Origin: Breoghania corrubedonensis
Lineage (GTDB): Bacteria; Pseudomonadota; Alphaproteobacteria; Rhizobiales; Stappiaceae
DNA: 64,000 nucleotides
Assembly: GCF_003053845.1 (NCBI RefSeq)
Contig: NZ_QAYG01000003.1
Span: 62,001 to 126,000, forward strand
Reading direction: 5' to 3'
The position numbers and the translations under genes were made by a program. Below the pieces are notes generated by a model. The model saw only the letters and a program-made list of their open reading frames with translations, was not told the origin of the DNA and ran no database searches. Shown here in pieces: positions 8,261 to 19,617 of the stretch. Numbering within the stretch: the first letter of the stretch is position 1; every line of letters starts with the position of its first letter.

Positions 8261-10015
8261 ATGGCGCTCGAATCCATGTCCGATCAGGCACGGATTTGGC
8301 GGCTCGTGGCCTCGCACGCCTGGCGCGCGACACTGCGCTGGATGCATGGCGGCCCGGCTTCGGCGTTCGCGCCCTTCAACGCGGTGCCCGCACGCCTGCT
8401 GATCGCCCCGCAGGACCTGCGTACCGCCGACCCTACCATTGCCGTCGATATCTATGCCGGACGGTTCGTCTTTTCCGGTCATTTCGTCGAGGCTGGCGGC
8501 CAGTCTCCCTTCGAGGTCAATCCGCCGTCGCCCGACTGGGCCCGCGCCCTGCACGGCTTCGGCTGGCTGCGCCATCTGCGCGCCGCGGAAACCGCGATGG
8601 CGCGCTCCAACGCGCGTGCGCTCATCGATGAATGGATCCGGCTCGTCGGCCGGCGTCATGCCTATGCCTGGGAGCCCGGCGTGGTCGCCCGGCGCGTTCT
8701 GTCCTGGCTGTCGCAATCGCCGCTGCTGCTTGAAAACTGCGACCGCGACTTCTACCGCCGGTTCCTGAAATCGCTCTCCCGCCAGGTCCGTTTCCTGCGC
8801 AAGACCGTGAACGAGGCGCCCGACGGCCAGCCCCGACTTCTGGTCACGATGGCGATCGCCGCCGCCTCCATTTCCATGTCCGGGCAGGGGCGGTTCGCCC
8901 GCCTCTCCCAGAAGCGGCTTGATCAGGAACTGGCGCGCCAGATCCTTCCCGATGGCGGCCATATCTCGCGCAATCCCGGCGCGGTTCTGGAAATCCTCAC
9001 CGATCTCCTGCCCATTCGCCAGGCCTTTACAAGCCAGGGCCAGCCGCCCAGCCAGGCCGTGATGGATGCGGTGGACCGGATGATGCCGATGATCCGCTTC
9101 TTCCGCATGGGCGATGGGTCGTTCGCGCATTTCAACGGCATGGGCGCGACGTCCGGCGATCTGGTCGCCACGGTGCTTGCCTATGACGACGCGCGCGGCA
9201 CGCCGCCTGCCGATGCCGCCCATTCCGGCTATCAGCGGCTTGTGGCGGCGGACACGCTGATGGTGATGGATACCGGCCGCCCGCCGCCGCCGACCATCAG
9301 CCAGCTCGCCCATGCCGGCTGCCTGAGCTTCGAGATGTCGTCGGGGCGCAACAGCATCGTGGTCAATTGCGGGGTCTCGGGCAAAGGCCACGAGACCTGG
9401 CGCAAGGTGGCGCGTTCGACCGCCGCCCATTCCACGCTTGAATACAATTCCACCTCCTCGTGCCGTTTCATGGCGGGCGACCAGCTGACCCGCTGGCTGG
9501 GCTCGCTGATCGTCGCCGGTCCGACCTCGGTTCCGGTGACCCGCGAGGAGGATGACGCCGGCATTCACATCACGGCCAGCCACAACGGCTATGCGCCCCA
9601 GCGCGTGCGGCACGAACGTTCCATCCGCCTCGCGCGCGACGGATCGGTGCTGGAGGGGTGCGACAGGCTGGAGCCGGTGGGCACGCTCGCCTCGGGCGAT
9701 CACGACCGCTACGTGGTGCGCTTCCATCTCCATCCCGGCATCAAGGCGAGCCTGGTGCGCGGGGGAGGGGCGGTGCTGTTGATGTGCGCCGACGGCGAGG
9801 CGTGGGAATTCACCGCGCCGGACGCCCAGGTGTCGCTGGAGGAATCGATCTATCTCTCCGACGTTCACGGCCACCGCCACACCGAGCAGATCGTCATCCA
9901 CGAACGCCTGCGCCATCGCCGCGATGTCGCCTGGGTCTTCCGCCGCACGGCCACCGCCAAGCCGCAGAGGCGACGCGGGCAGGCGGACGAGGACGCGGTG
10001 GAGACGCTGATCTAG
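8261..10015 (+). CDS. Heparinase II/III family protein
   Basis: 584 aa from the ATG at 8261, chosen because AGGAGG lies at 8245-8250; an in-frame upstream extension to 8099 looks non-coding. The N-terminal half is alpha/alpha-toroid-like (repeated helices, such as YAWEPGVVARRVLSWLSQ). The C-terminal half is the beta-sandwich heparinase II/III domain, with NSIVVNCGVSGKG and AAHSTLEYNSTSSCRF. The last motif resembles the conserved catalytic-His region (AAHNT) of the family. Members cleave acidic polysaccharides by beta-elimination, but the substrate of this Rhizobiales version, conserved between rsmB and purH, is unknown to me. No clear signal peptide is visible, which is unusual for a polysaccharide lyase. 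Confidence 0.85.
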   Translation: MALESMSDQARIWRLVASHAWRATLRWMHGGPASAFAPFNAVPARLLIAPQDLRTADPTIAVDIYAGRFVFSGHFVEAGGQSPFEVNPPSPDWARALHGFGWLRHLRAAETAMARSNARALIDEWIRLVGRRHAYAWEPGVVARRVLSWLSQSPLLLENCDRDFYRRFLKSLSRQVRFLRKTVNEAPDGQPRLLVTMAIAAASISMSGQGRFARLSQKRLDQELARQILPDGGHISRNPGAVLEILTDLLPIRQAFTSQGQPPSQAVMDAVDRMMPMIRFFRMGDGSFAHFNGMGATSGDLVATVLAYDDARGTPPADAAHSGYQRLVAADTLMVMDTGRPPPPTISQLAHAGCLSFEMSSGRNSIVVNCGVSGKGHETWRKVARSTAAHSTLEYNSTSSCRFMAGDQLTRWLGSLIVAGPTSVPVTREEDDAGIHITASHNGYAPQRVRHERSIRLARDGSVLEGCDRLEPVGTLASGDHDRYVVRFHLHPGIKASLVRGGGAVLLMCADGEAWEFTAPDAQVSLEESIYLSDVHGHRHTEQIVIHERLRHRRDVAWVFRRTATAKPQRRRGQADEDAVETLI

Positions 10016-10047
10016 AGACTTCCTTGCGCCACCCGGAAGAGATCGCG

Positions 10048-10231
10048 GAGCGGCTTCGCCGCGCTTTTTGCGCTGGATTCCGGGTCTGGCCATGCGGCTT
10101 TGCCGCAGACCGCCCGGAATGAGGAGCAAGTGGCTGGCTTGAAGCCAAACCCAACCTCCCTCATTCCGGACAAGTGAGGCGCAGCCGAACGTCGATCCGG
10201 AATCCAGAAATCGGTGCGGCGCAGCCGCTCC
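10048..10231. repeat. Dispersed palindromic intergenic repeat, family A, copy 1
   Basis: A nested inverted-repeat element of about 185 bp. The outer arms are GAGCGGCTTCGCCGC and GCGGCGCAGCCGCTC, complementary with one mismatch. The middle arms are CTGGATTCCGG and CCGGAATCCAG. The inner arms are CCGGAATGAGG and CCTCATTCCGG. Copies occur at 40815-41001 (opposite orientation) and 46401-46599. It lies wholly between the heparinase-like gene and purH. The size and mosaic palindromic structure resemble the intergenic mosaic elements described in Rhizobiales; transcripts would fold strongly. Confidence 0.85.
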
Positions 10232-10375
10232 ATCCCTCCTCCATTTCCCCCCGTTTCCCCTCGCCACCCCTCCATTCCTCGCAAAGCCGGCAAACCCACC
10301 TTCCGGTGTCCGTCCATTCGTGCTAGAGCGCGGCCAATCCCTTTCCCGCACCACTCTTCCCACGAGGCTGATTCC

Positions 10376-11992
<1,617 letters not shown>

Positions 11993-12054
11993 TCGGAAAA
12001 GCTCCGGGCATCGCGAAAAAAGCGATGTTCCCAACGTCTTGAGACACGACATTC

Positions 12055-12085
12055 CCCGCCCCGGCTGTAATGCCCGGGCGGGGAA
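12055..12085 (+). terminator. GC-rich hairpin after purH
   Basis: The arms CCCCGCCCCGG and CCCGGGCGGGG pair over 10 of 11 positions around an 8-base loop, 60 bp after the purH stop. There is no clean T-run, so termination is likely but not certain. The rest of 11993-12381 becomes AT-rich from about 12180, including a CGTAACGTAACGT direct repeat near 12225, and probably contains the chemoreceptor promoter. Confidence 0.45.
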
Positions 12086-12381
12086 CGCGCGTGCTCTCCG
12101 GTGCTTGTCGCTCAGGGATTGTCCGTGACGATGATCCGCCCAGGAGTGTCCGCGTGCGGGGTCACAGAATCCCGGTGAAGTATTTCCTCCATTTTTGAAT
12201 AAACGAATATTTTAGAAAAGTAACGTAACGTCACTTATAAGAGTTCTATATTAGGTATAAATACTTACGATGCTATCGATAAAGTAGACGAGAGAACACA
12301 TTCATAAATCTGAAAGAGTAGGTTGTTAAATATCAAGGCTCCAAATTCTCCCCTGTTCTCAGGGTATTCCGGAGTCGATTG

Positions 12382-14472
12382 ATGTTCCAGAAGTCGAGTG
12401 TCGCGACAAAACTTGTCGTCACCAGTGTCGCAGCCCTTGCTGTCGTGCTGTTGATCGGTATTGGCATTATTGGCTGGCAGGCCTCCACGGTCACCAGGGA
12501 TCTGGCGACACAGCAGGCTGAGGCGGTTGCCCGGGAACAGGCGCAGATGGTTCGCCGCACGCTGGAAAACGGCCTCTCGGTCGCCAAGGCGATGGCGGCC
12601 TCGCTCACCGGTATGCGGAGCAGCGGCGTCACCGACCGGGCGGGATGGACCGCCGCGGTGAAGCGGGTGGCCGAACAGAACCCGCAGCTTTCCGGTGCCT
12701 GGGGCACGATCGTCGACAATCAGCTTGACGGACGCGACGGCGAGTTCAAGGACGACAAGGATACCTGGGACGGCAAGTGGAGCCCCTATTTCTACCGGGA
12801 TGGGGAAGGCAAGCTCGGCTATCGTCCGATCATTGATCTGGGGACGGAGGACGGCTGGTATTATGTGCCCGCCAGAACGGGCAAGCCGTTCGTGACCGAG
12901 CCTTATAGCTGGGAGGCCGGAGGCAAGACGGTTGTGGGTGTTTCCTTCGCCGTTCCGCTGCGCGACAATGACAAGGTCATCGGCGTCACCGGCGTCGATC
13001 TGATGCTGACACCGCTTTCCAAAAACCTCAACGCGTTGAAGCCGCTTGGCACGGGGGCGGTCTACCTCCTTTCCCACGAAGGCAAGTGGATTTCCCATCC
13101 CGATGCGAGCCTTCTCGGCAAGGATTGGGCGGAAGGGCGTTCCCCCGCGGATGCCGAACACTCCGCCGCCGCGCTTGCCGCGATCAAGAACGGCACGCCC
13201 TATTCCTATGTGGGCTACTCCAATTCGCTCCAGAGTGCGGTGCGCCGCATCATCGTGCCTGCGCCGATCGGCGACGGCGCCTCGCGCATGGCGGTGATGG
13301 TTTCCGTTCCCACCGCCACGCTGAGCGAGGCTTCGTGGAACATCATGACCATGACGGGCCTTGTCGGGCTCTGCCTGATGCTGGTGGTCGGGCTGGCGAT
13401 CTATGCGGTCAGCACCCGCGTCGTGCGGCGTCCGCTCAATTCCGTTCTCCAGAGCATCCAGGCGCTGATCGACCGGCGGTATGACGCGCCGGTGGCCGGC
13501 ACCGAAAAGCATGACGAGATCGGCGAGATCGCCGGCGCTCTGGAGGTGTTCCGCAACAAGCTTGCGGAGGGCGAGCGTCTTTCCGCCGAGCAGGAAGAGC
13601 AGCGCCGCCAGCAGATCGCGCGTGCGGAAAAGGTGGGCCAGCTGTCGAACGACTTCGACCAGAAGGTCTCCGCGTTGATCCAGACGGTGCTTGCCCAGTC
13701 GTCCGACCTCAACGACGCCTCCGACATGCTGTCGCACGGCGCCGACGAGACGAGCCGGCAGAGTTCGACGGTCGCCGCCGCATCCGAAGAGGCTTCCGCC
13801 AATGTGGAGGCCGTCGCCTCCGCCGCGGAGGAACTGCTGGCCTCCGTCGGCGAGATCGGACGGCAGATGAAGCTCTCCGCGTCCATTGCCGGCGAGGCGG
13901 TGGAACAGGCGCAGACCACCAACGGCAAGATCCAGGGGCTCGCCCAGGCGGCCAACCGCATTTCCGAGGTGGTCAAGCTCATCAACGATGTGGCCGAGCA
14001 GACGAACCTGCTGGCGTTGAACGCGACCATCGAGGCGGCGCGTGCGGGCGAGGCCGGCAAGGGGTTCGCCGTGGTCGCGGCGGAAGTGAAGGAGCTCGCC
14101 AACCAGACCGCCCGCGCGACCGAGGAGATCGCCACGCAGATCCAGTCGGTGCAGACGGAGACGGCCGGATCCGTGGAAGCGATCGAGAGCATCACCCAGA
14201 CGATCGAGAAGATGAACGAGATCGCCGCCAGCATTCAGCACGCGGTCGACCAGCAGGGGGAGGCGACGCACGAGATCGCCCGCAACATTCAGGAAGCCGC
14301 TACCGGCACCCAGGATGTGGCGCGCAGCATCGTCTCCGTTTCCCAGTCGGCCAACGAAACCGGAAGCGCGGCGCGTCAGGTCGGCTCCGTCGCCCATGTC
14401 CTGCAGGACGAGGCGAAACGCCTTAAGGATGAGGTCGACGGCTTCCTGGGCGGCGTTCGCGCGGTGAGCTGA
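12382..14472 (+). CDS. Methyl-accepting chemotaxis protein with periplasmic dCache domain
   Basis: A 696 aa transmembrane chemoreceptor. TM1 is at about residues 10-32. A large periplasmic double-Cache domain spans about 35-315 ([46 protein letters not shown]). TM2 is at about 320-345, then a HAMP domain ([19 protein letters not shown]). The signalling hairpin follows, with the invariant tip [20 protein letters not shown] starting near residue 541. It signals through CheA/CheW to the flagellar motor. The arginine of the RxWY amino-acid-binding motif is not present (EDGWYY), so the ligand may not be an amino acid. The ATG at 12382 follows GGAG at 12371. No C-terminal CheR-tether pentapeptide is seen. 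Confidence 0.93.
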   Translation: MFQKSSVATKLVVTSVAALAVVLLIGIGIIGWQASTVTRDLATQQAEAVAREQAQMVRRTLENGLSVAKAMAASLTGMRSSGVTDRAGWTAAVKRVAEQNPQLSGAWGTIVDNQLDGRDGEFKDDKDTWDGKWSPYFYRDGEGKLGYRPIIDLGTEDGWYYVPARTGKPFVTEPYSWEAGGKTVVGVSFAVPLRDNDKVIGVTGVDLMLTPLSKNLNALKPLGTGAVYLLSHEGKWISHPDASLLGKDWAEGRSPADAEHSAAALAAIKNGTPYSYVGYSNSLQSAVRRIIVPAPIGDGASRMAVMVSVPTATLSEASWNIMTMTGLVGLCLMLVVGLAIYAVSTRVVRRPLNSVLQSIQALIDRRYDAPVAGTEKHDEIGEIAGALEVFRNKLAEGERLSAEQEEQRRQQIARAEKVGQLSNDFDQKVSALIQTVLAQSSDLNDASDMLSHGADETSRQSSTVAAASEEASANVEAVASAAEELLASVGEIGRQMKLSASIAGEAVEQAQTTNGKIQGLAQAANRISEVVKLINDVAEQTNLLALNATIEAARAGEAGKGFAVVAAEVKELANQTARATEEIATQIQSVQTETAGSVEAIESITQTIEKMNEIAASIQHAVDQQGEATHEIARNIQEAATGTQDVARSIVSVSQSANETGSAARQVGSVAHVLQDEAKRLKDEVDGFLGGVRAVS

Positions 14473-14478
14473 GGCACC

Positions 14479-14691
14479 CTATCGCTTGCACAGCGCGCCC
14501 GTCTTTCGCAGGCAGTCCTGCTGGCGGGCGCGCTCCTTCCAGAAGGTCTTGTGAAAAGGCAGGTTCGGATTGCACCGGACCCTGGCCGTGGCGCGCCCGT
14601 CCGGCGTGTTGTAGTTGCCGGCCTTCTTCGCCTTCTCGCACCGCGCGCGCCCTTCGGCCGAAACACTCCCGTCCCGTTCACAGAGCCGCAC
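14479..14691 (-). CDS. Small Cys-rich hypothetical protein
   Basis: 70 aa from a GTG at 14691, or 85 aa from an ATG at 14736. No family recognised. It is basic, with about five cysteines (LCERDG, ARCEKAKK, VRCNPNLP, QDCLRKTG, LCKR). It is probably a real gene: nearly every codon ends in G or C, as in the neighbouring core genes, and it fills the gap between the chemoreceptor and the MFS gene. With the GTG start it overlaps the end of the MFS permease frame by 14 bp, which suggests translational coupling. No clear ribosome-binding site or signal peptide, so the start is uncertain. Confidence 0.45.
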   Translation of the reverse strand: MRLCERDGSVSAEGRARCEKAKKAGNYNTPDGRATARVRCNPNLPFHKTFWKERARQQDCLRKTGALCKR

Positions 14692-16075
14692 CCTGCGCCG
14701 CGCGCCGCGCCGGCACTTTGGCCAGCAGCACCGCACCCACGACGAACAGCACGATGATGGCCGAGATGCCGATCCGCTGGCTGCCCGAGATGGAAGTGAC
14801 GAGCGCCACGGAGACCGGGCCGATGAAGCTCGTCGCCTTGCCGGCGAAGGCGTAGAGGCCGAAGGTTTCGGTGATCCTGTCCGGCAGAGCGAGGTGCACG
14901 AGCAGCGTGCGCGAGGCCGCCTGCAACGGCCCGGCCGCCGCGCCGATCAGCCCGCCCAGCACCAGATAGAGTATTTCCGGCGCCGAGGCGAACAGATGCC
15001 CCGGTTCGGGCGGAGCGACATCGATGACGAAGAGGATCGTGTCCCGGTCGATGGAGACGATGCCCATGCAGCAGCCGATCAGGATCGCCATCGCCCCGAC
15101 CAGCACCGGCTTCGGCCCCAGCCGGTCGTCGAGAAAGCCGCCGGCCAGCGCTCCGGCCGTTCCTGTGATCGTCAGCAGGATGCCGAACAGGCCGATCTGC
15201 ATCGTCCGCCAGCCGAGCTGGCCGGCCGCGTAGATGCCGCCGAAGGCGAAGAGCGCCGTCAACGCATCGCGGTAGCCCATGGAGGCGGCGAGGAAGAGCC
15301 ACAGGGTCTTGTCGCTCCGCGCGTGCGCGAGGCTCGCCTTGAGCCGCGTGAAGCCCAGCCCCATGGCGTGTGCGACCGGCATCTTGCGCGCCGTATCGGG
15401 CACGAACAGAAAAAGAGGTGCCACGAAGACGACATACCACAGCGCGGTGAGCGGTCCCGAAGCGCGGTCGCCCGCGAAGGTGGCGGGATCGAGCCCGAAG
15501 GCGGGCAGGTGGCCGAGCAATGTCCGCCCGGTATGCGCATCGGCGGCGAGAAAGCCGAGCACCACGACGAGGCTCAACAAGCCGCCGAGATATCCCGTCG
15601 CCCAGCCGATGCCGGAAAGCCGGCCGAGCCGTTTCGGGCCGACGAGATCGGGCATCATGGCATTGGTGAAGACGGTGGCGAATTCCGCGCCCAGGCTTGC
15701 CAGCGCATAGGCGGCGAGCGCGATGGCGATGGCGCCGGGCGCGCCGGGAGCTGCGAACCACAGCGCGCCGGCGCCGCAAATCAGCATCACGGAGAAGGCG
15801 GCGATCCACGGCTTGCGCCGCCCGGCCGCATCGGCCACCGCGCCGAAGAACGGCGAGGCGAGTGCGATAACGAGCCCGGCAGCCCCGGTGGCATAGCCCC
15901 ACAGGCTCTGGCCTTCCGCCGGGCTTGCCGCCAGATGCGCGGCGAAATAGGGCGCGAAGACGAAGGTGGTGATGAGCGTGAAATAGGGCTGCGCCGCCCA
16001 GTCGAACATTACCCAGGAGGCAAGAGCCGCGGGCGAGGCTGCTGGTTTGTCCGGGGCGGGGGAAAGAGTGCTCAG
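14678..16075 (-). CDS. MFS transporter, UMF1/Atg22-like permease
   Basis: An integral membrane permease of about 465 aa with twelve hydrophobic segments. It starts with ASWVMFDWAAQPYFTLIT, the typical UMF1-family opening (WAxFDWAxxxF), and has the MFS loop FFGAVADAAGRRKPW between TM2 and TM3. The substrate is unknown; UMF1 is an unassigned family related to vacuolar amino-acid effluxers. Start choice: a CTG at 16075 is preceded six bases away by GGAGGG, which keeps the conserved N-terminus. The only nearby ATG (16009) gives 443 aa but removes residues before FDWA and has no ribosome-binding site. It diverges from bluB and its riboswitch. Confidence 0.82.
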   Translation of the reverse strand: MSTLSPAPDKPAASPAALASWVMFDWAAQPYFTLITTFVFAPYFAAHLAASPAEGQSLWGYATGAAGLVIALASPFFGAVADAAGRRKPWIAAFSVMLICGAGALWFAAPGAPGAIAIALAAYALASLGAEFATVFTNAMMPDLVGPKRLGRLSGIGWATGYLGGLLSLVVVLGFLAADAHTGRTLLGHLPAFGLDPATFAGDRASGPLTALWYVVFVAPLFLFVPDTARKMPVAHAMGLGFTRLKASLAHARSDKTLWLFLAASMGYRDALTALFAFGGIYAAGQLGWRTMQIGLFGILLTITGTAGALAGGFLDDRLGPKPVLVGAMAILIGCCMGIVSIDRDTILFVIDVAPPEPGHLFASAPEILYLVLGGLIGAAAGPLQAASRTLLVHLALPDRITETFGLYAFAGKATSFIGPVSVALVTSISGSQRIGISAIIVLFVVGAVLLAKVPARRAAQGAAL

Positions 16076-16311
16076 GGCGCGCCCTCCGGGCGGGGTGGTT
16101 GGGTCCGGTTCCTGTTTACGGGGTGACGGTGGGGGAGGAAAGGGGAAAGGCAGGCAGAGGGAATGGGGAAAGCCCTGCGTCGGGCAGGTGTGTCGCTGGT
16201 GGTTTCGCGATCTCCCGCGACACCGGTTTTCCCGCATGACGCAAAAGGCCGGCTTTGCGTTGGCCCTCGCGCTGTTGCATGTCGGGCGCGGGGCGGCTAG
16301 CAACATGGCGT

Positions 16312-17257
<946 letters not shown>

Positions 17258-17479
17258 GGGGCTGCCTTCGGTCGGTTGCTACCAAACTACCCGGTCCGGG
17301 GAGCGGTCGTTTGATGCGATCTGATTGCCCGGCCCGTGCCCAGGCACCATGCCGGTTTCGCCCCTTGGGGGTCTGTTCGGATGGTGTCGTCATCGGCGCA
17401 GTTTGCCACAGAGCGGCGATCTCCGGCAAACTATCGCTGCCCAAAGGGCGCGCATTATGATATTCGGCGGCCAACAAAG

Positions 17480-19294
17480 ATGGTGACCATGACGCCGAAT
17501 ACCGACTCTACCCCCACATCCCCGATCGCAGCCATACATCCGGCCCTTGCTTCCGCGCTGGAGGCGAAAGGCTACAGTCAGCTGACGCCGGTTCAACTGG
17601 CGATGACGAATGAAGAGTATCGCGAAGCCGATCTTCTCGTCTCGGCGCAGACAGGCTCGGGAAAAACCGTCGCCTTCGGCATAGCGATCGCGTCGACACT
17701 GCTTGGAAGCGCCGAGCGCTTCGGCGCAGCCGACGCGCCGCTGGGCCTGATCATCGCCCCCACGCGTGAACTCGCCATTCAGGTGCAGCGCGAACTCGAC
17801 TGGGTCTTCGCCGCGACGCAAATCAGGATCGCGACCTGCGTGGGCGGAATGGATATCCGCAACGAACGCCGTGCGCTCGAACGCGGCGCGCATCTTGTCG
17901 TCGGCACGCCCGGACGTCTGCGCGATCACATCACACGCCGCGCGCTGGACCTGAGCGCCATTCGCGCGGTGGTGCTCGATGAAGCCGACGAGATGTTGGA
18001 CCTGGGGTTTCGCGACGATCTGGAATTCATCCTCGGCGCGGCGCCAGAAGACCGCCGGACACTGCTGTTCTCGGCGACGGTGCGGCGCGGTATCGCCGAA
18101 CTGGCCAAGACGGTGCAGAAAGATGCGGTGCGTGTCGCGACAACCGCGTCCACCGAGCAGCACGCCGATATCGAATATCAGCTGATGCTGGTGCGGCGCG
18201 ACGAGCGCGAGCACGCCATCATCAACACGCTGCTGGATTCCGACAGCACGAGCGCGCTGGTGTTCTGCCACACGCGTGAAGCGGTTCGCCATCTCACGGC
18301 GCGCCTCGTCAATCGCGGCTTCGCGGCCGTGTCGCTCTCGGGTGAGATGGCGCAATCGGAACGCTCGAATGCGCTGCAATCCATGCGCGACGGGCGCGCG
18401 CGCGTCTGCGTGGCGACCGATGTCGCGGCGCGCGGCATCGACCTTCCGCACCTCGACCTCGTGATCCACGCCGACTTGCCGAGCAACCCGGAAACCCTGC
18501 TGCATCGCTCCGGACGCACCGGCCGCGCCGGCCGAAAGGGCGTCTGCGTGCTCATCGTTCCCGAAAACCGGCGAGGGGCTGCCCAGCGCGTGCTCACAAT
18601 GGCGCAGCTGACGGCGACCGTGCGCGCGGCGCCCGGCATCGCGGAGATCGAGGCGCACTACCGCCAGCGCATCCTCGATGCCGCCGCCTCGGCCGAGAAG
18701 CCTGACGAGCAGGAGGCGGATTTTGTCGCCGAATTGCTGGACCGGGTCGGGCCTGAGCGTATCGCGGCGGCGTTCCTTCGCCAGCAAATGGCCGCGCACC
18801 CCGTTCCCGAGGAACTCTCGCCGCTTCCCGCCGAAGCCTTGCAGATCAGGAGTTCCGGACGTGTCCGGCGCTCGGGCGAGGAGCGCGCGCCGTCTCGCGA
18901 GCCGCGCGGCCCGGACATGCAGGGCGGTGTCTGGTTCACCATCTCGCTTGGGCGCAAGCAGCGCGCCGATCCGAAATTCCTGCTGCCGATGATCTGTAAC
19001 GCCGGCGGCGTGACGCGACGCGATGTCGGTGCGATCCGGATCGACGATACCGAAACCCGTTTCGAGATTTCCGCCGACAAGGCCGCCAGTTACGCGGAGC
19101 AGATCGAGCAGCCCGGCAGCCTCGAGAAAGGCATCAGGATCACGCCGGCCGGCGAGATGCGCCCAATGCCGAGGCAAGGGAAGCCGAAATTCAGGCCGGA
19201 CGGCAGCAAGCCGCCCCGCAAGCACAAGGCCCCCGCGGTCGATCGCGGCAAGCCGTCGAAACACAAGAGCCGCAAACCGAAGCGCCCTGCCTGA
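17480..19294 (+). CDS. DEAD-box RNA helicase with DbpA-type RNA-binding domain
   Basis: 604 aa. The helicase motifs are in order: Q-motif (GYSQLTPVQLAM), Walker A AQTGSGKT, PTRELA, TPGRL, DEAD (residues near 172-175), SAT, and HRSGRTGRAG. After a linker, a DbpA-like RRM domain (GGVWFTISLGRKQ, then ICNAGGVTRRDVGAIRI) precedes a Lys/Arg/Pro-rich tail. This organisation resembles DeaD/CsdA and DbpA helicases that act in ribosome assembly and RNA turnover. Two ATGs (17480 and 17489) are close together; I use the first. The 3' end of the gene lies inside an 18-19 bp tandem repeat (19282-19350) that includes the stop codon. Confidence 0.9.
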   Translation: MVTMTPNTDSTPTSPIAAIHPALASALEAKGYSQLTPVQLAMTNEEYREADLLVSAQTGSGKTVAFGIAIASTLLGSAERFGAADAPLGLIIAPTRELAIQVQRELDWVFAATQIRIATCVGGMDIRNERRALERGAHLVVGTPGRLRDHITRRALDLSAIRAVVLDEADEMLDLGFRDDLEFILGAAPEDRRTLLFSATVRRGIAELAKTVQKDAVRVATTASTEQHADIEYQLMLVRRDEREHAIINTLLDSDSTSALVFCHTREAVRHLTARLVNRGFAAVSLSGEMAQSERSNALQSMRDGRARVCVATDVAARGIDLPHLDLVIHADLPSNPETLLHRSGRTGRAGRKGVCVLIVPENRRGAAQRVLTMAQLTATVRAAPGIAEIEAHYRQRILDAAASAEKPDEQEADFVAELLDRVGPERIAAAFLRQQMAAHPVPEELSPLPAEALQIRSSGRVRRSGEERAPSREPRGPDMQGGVWFTISLGRKQRADPKFLLPMICNAGGVTRRDVGAIRIDDTETRFEISADKAASYAEQIEQPGSLEKGIRITPAGEMRPMPRQGKPKFRPDGSKPPRKHKAPAVDRGKPSKHKSRKPKRPA

Positions 19295-19350
19295 ACGGGG
19301 CGCCCTGCCTGAACAGAGCGATCCGGCCTGAACGGAGCGATCCGGCCCTG
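19282..19350. repeat. Short tandem repeat spanning the helicase stop codon
   Basis: About 3.6 imperfect units of 18-19 bp: GCGCCCTGCCTGAACGG at 19282, GCGCCCTGCCTGAACAG at 19300, GCGATCCGGCCTGAACGG at 19318 and a partial unit at 19337. The helicase TGA (19292-19294) lies in the first unit. Replication slippage here would change the C-terminus or the 3' UTR. The remaining bases to 19617 hold no gene that I can support. Confidence 0.7.
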
Positions 19351-19617
19351 GCGCCGCGTGATCACGATCGCGGCGCACATGCCGAGACGGATGCGCTGGC
19401 GCGCCGTTTTTCCCGGCTGGCCTGATGTGTGGACGGCGGTCGTACCGGGCATCGAGGGGCATGGTGCGGCCGTCGCAAGCCGATGCTTCACCGCCGCTGC
19501 GCAGGGCCGATTTGTTGTTGGGAGGAGATGGGGCAGGGATGGGGGCGGTAGCGGACTGGCGGCTCTTGGACTTCGAACAAGTGAGAACGGACATCCTACA
19601 GGGCGAGATAAGCAACG

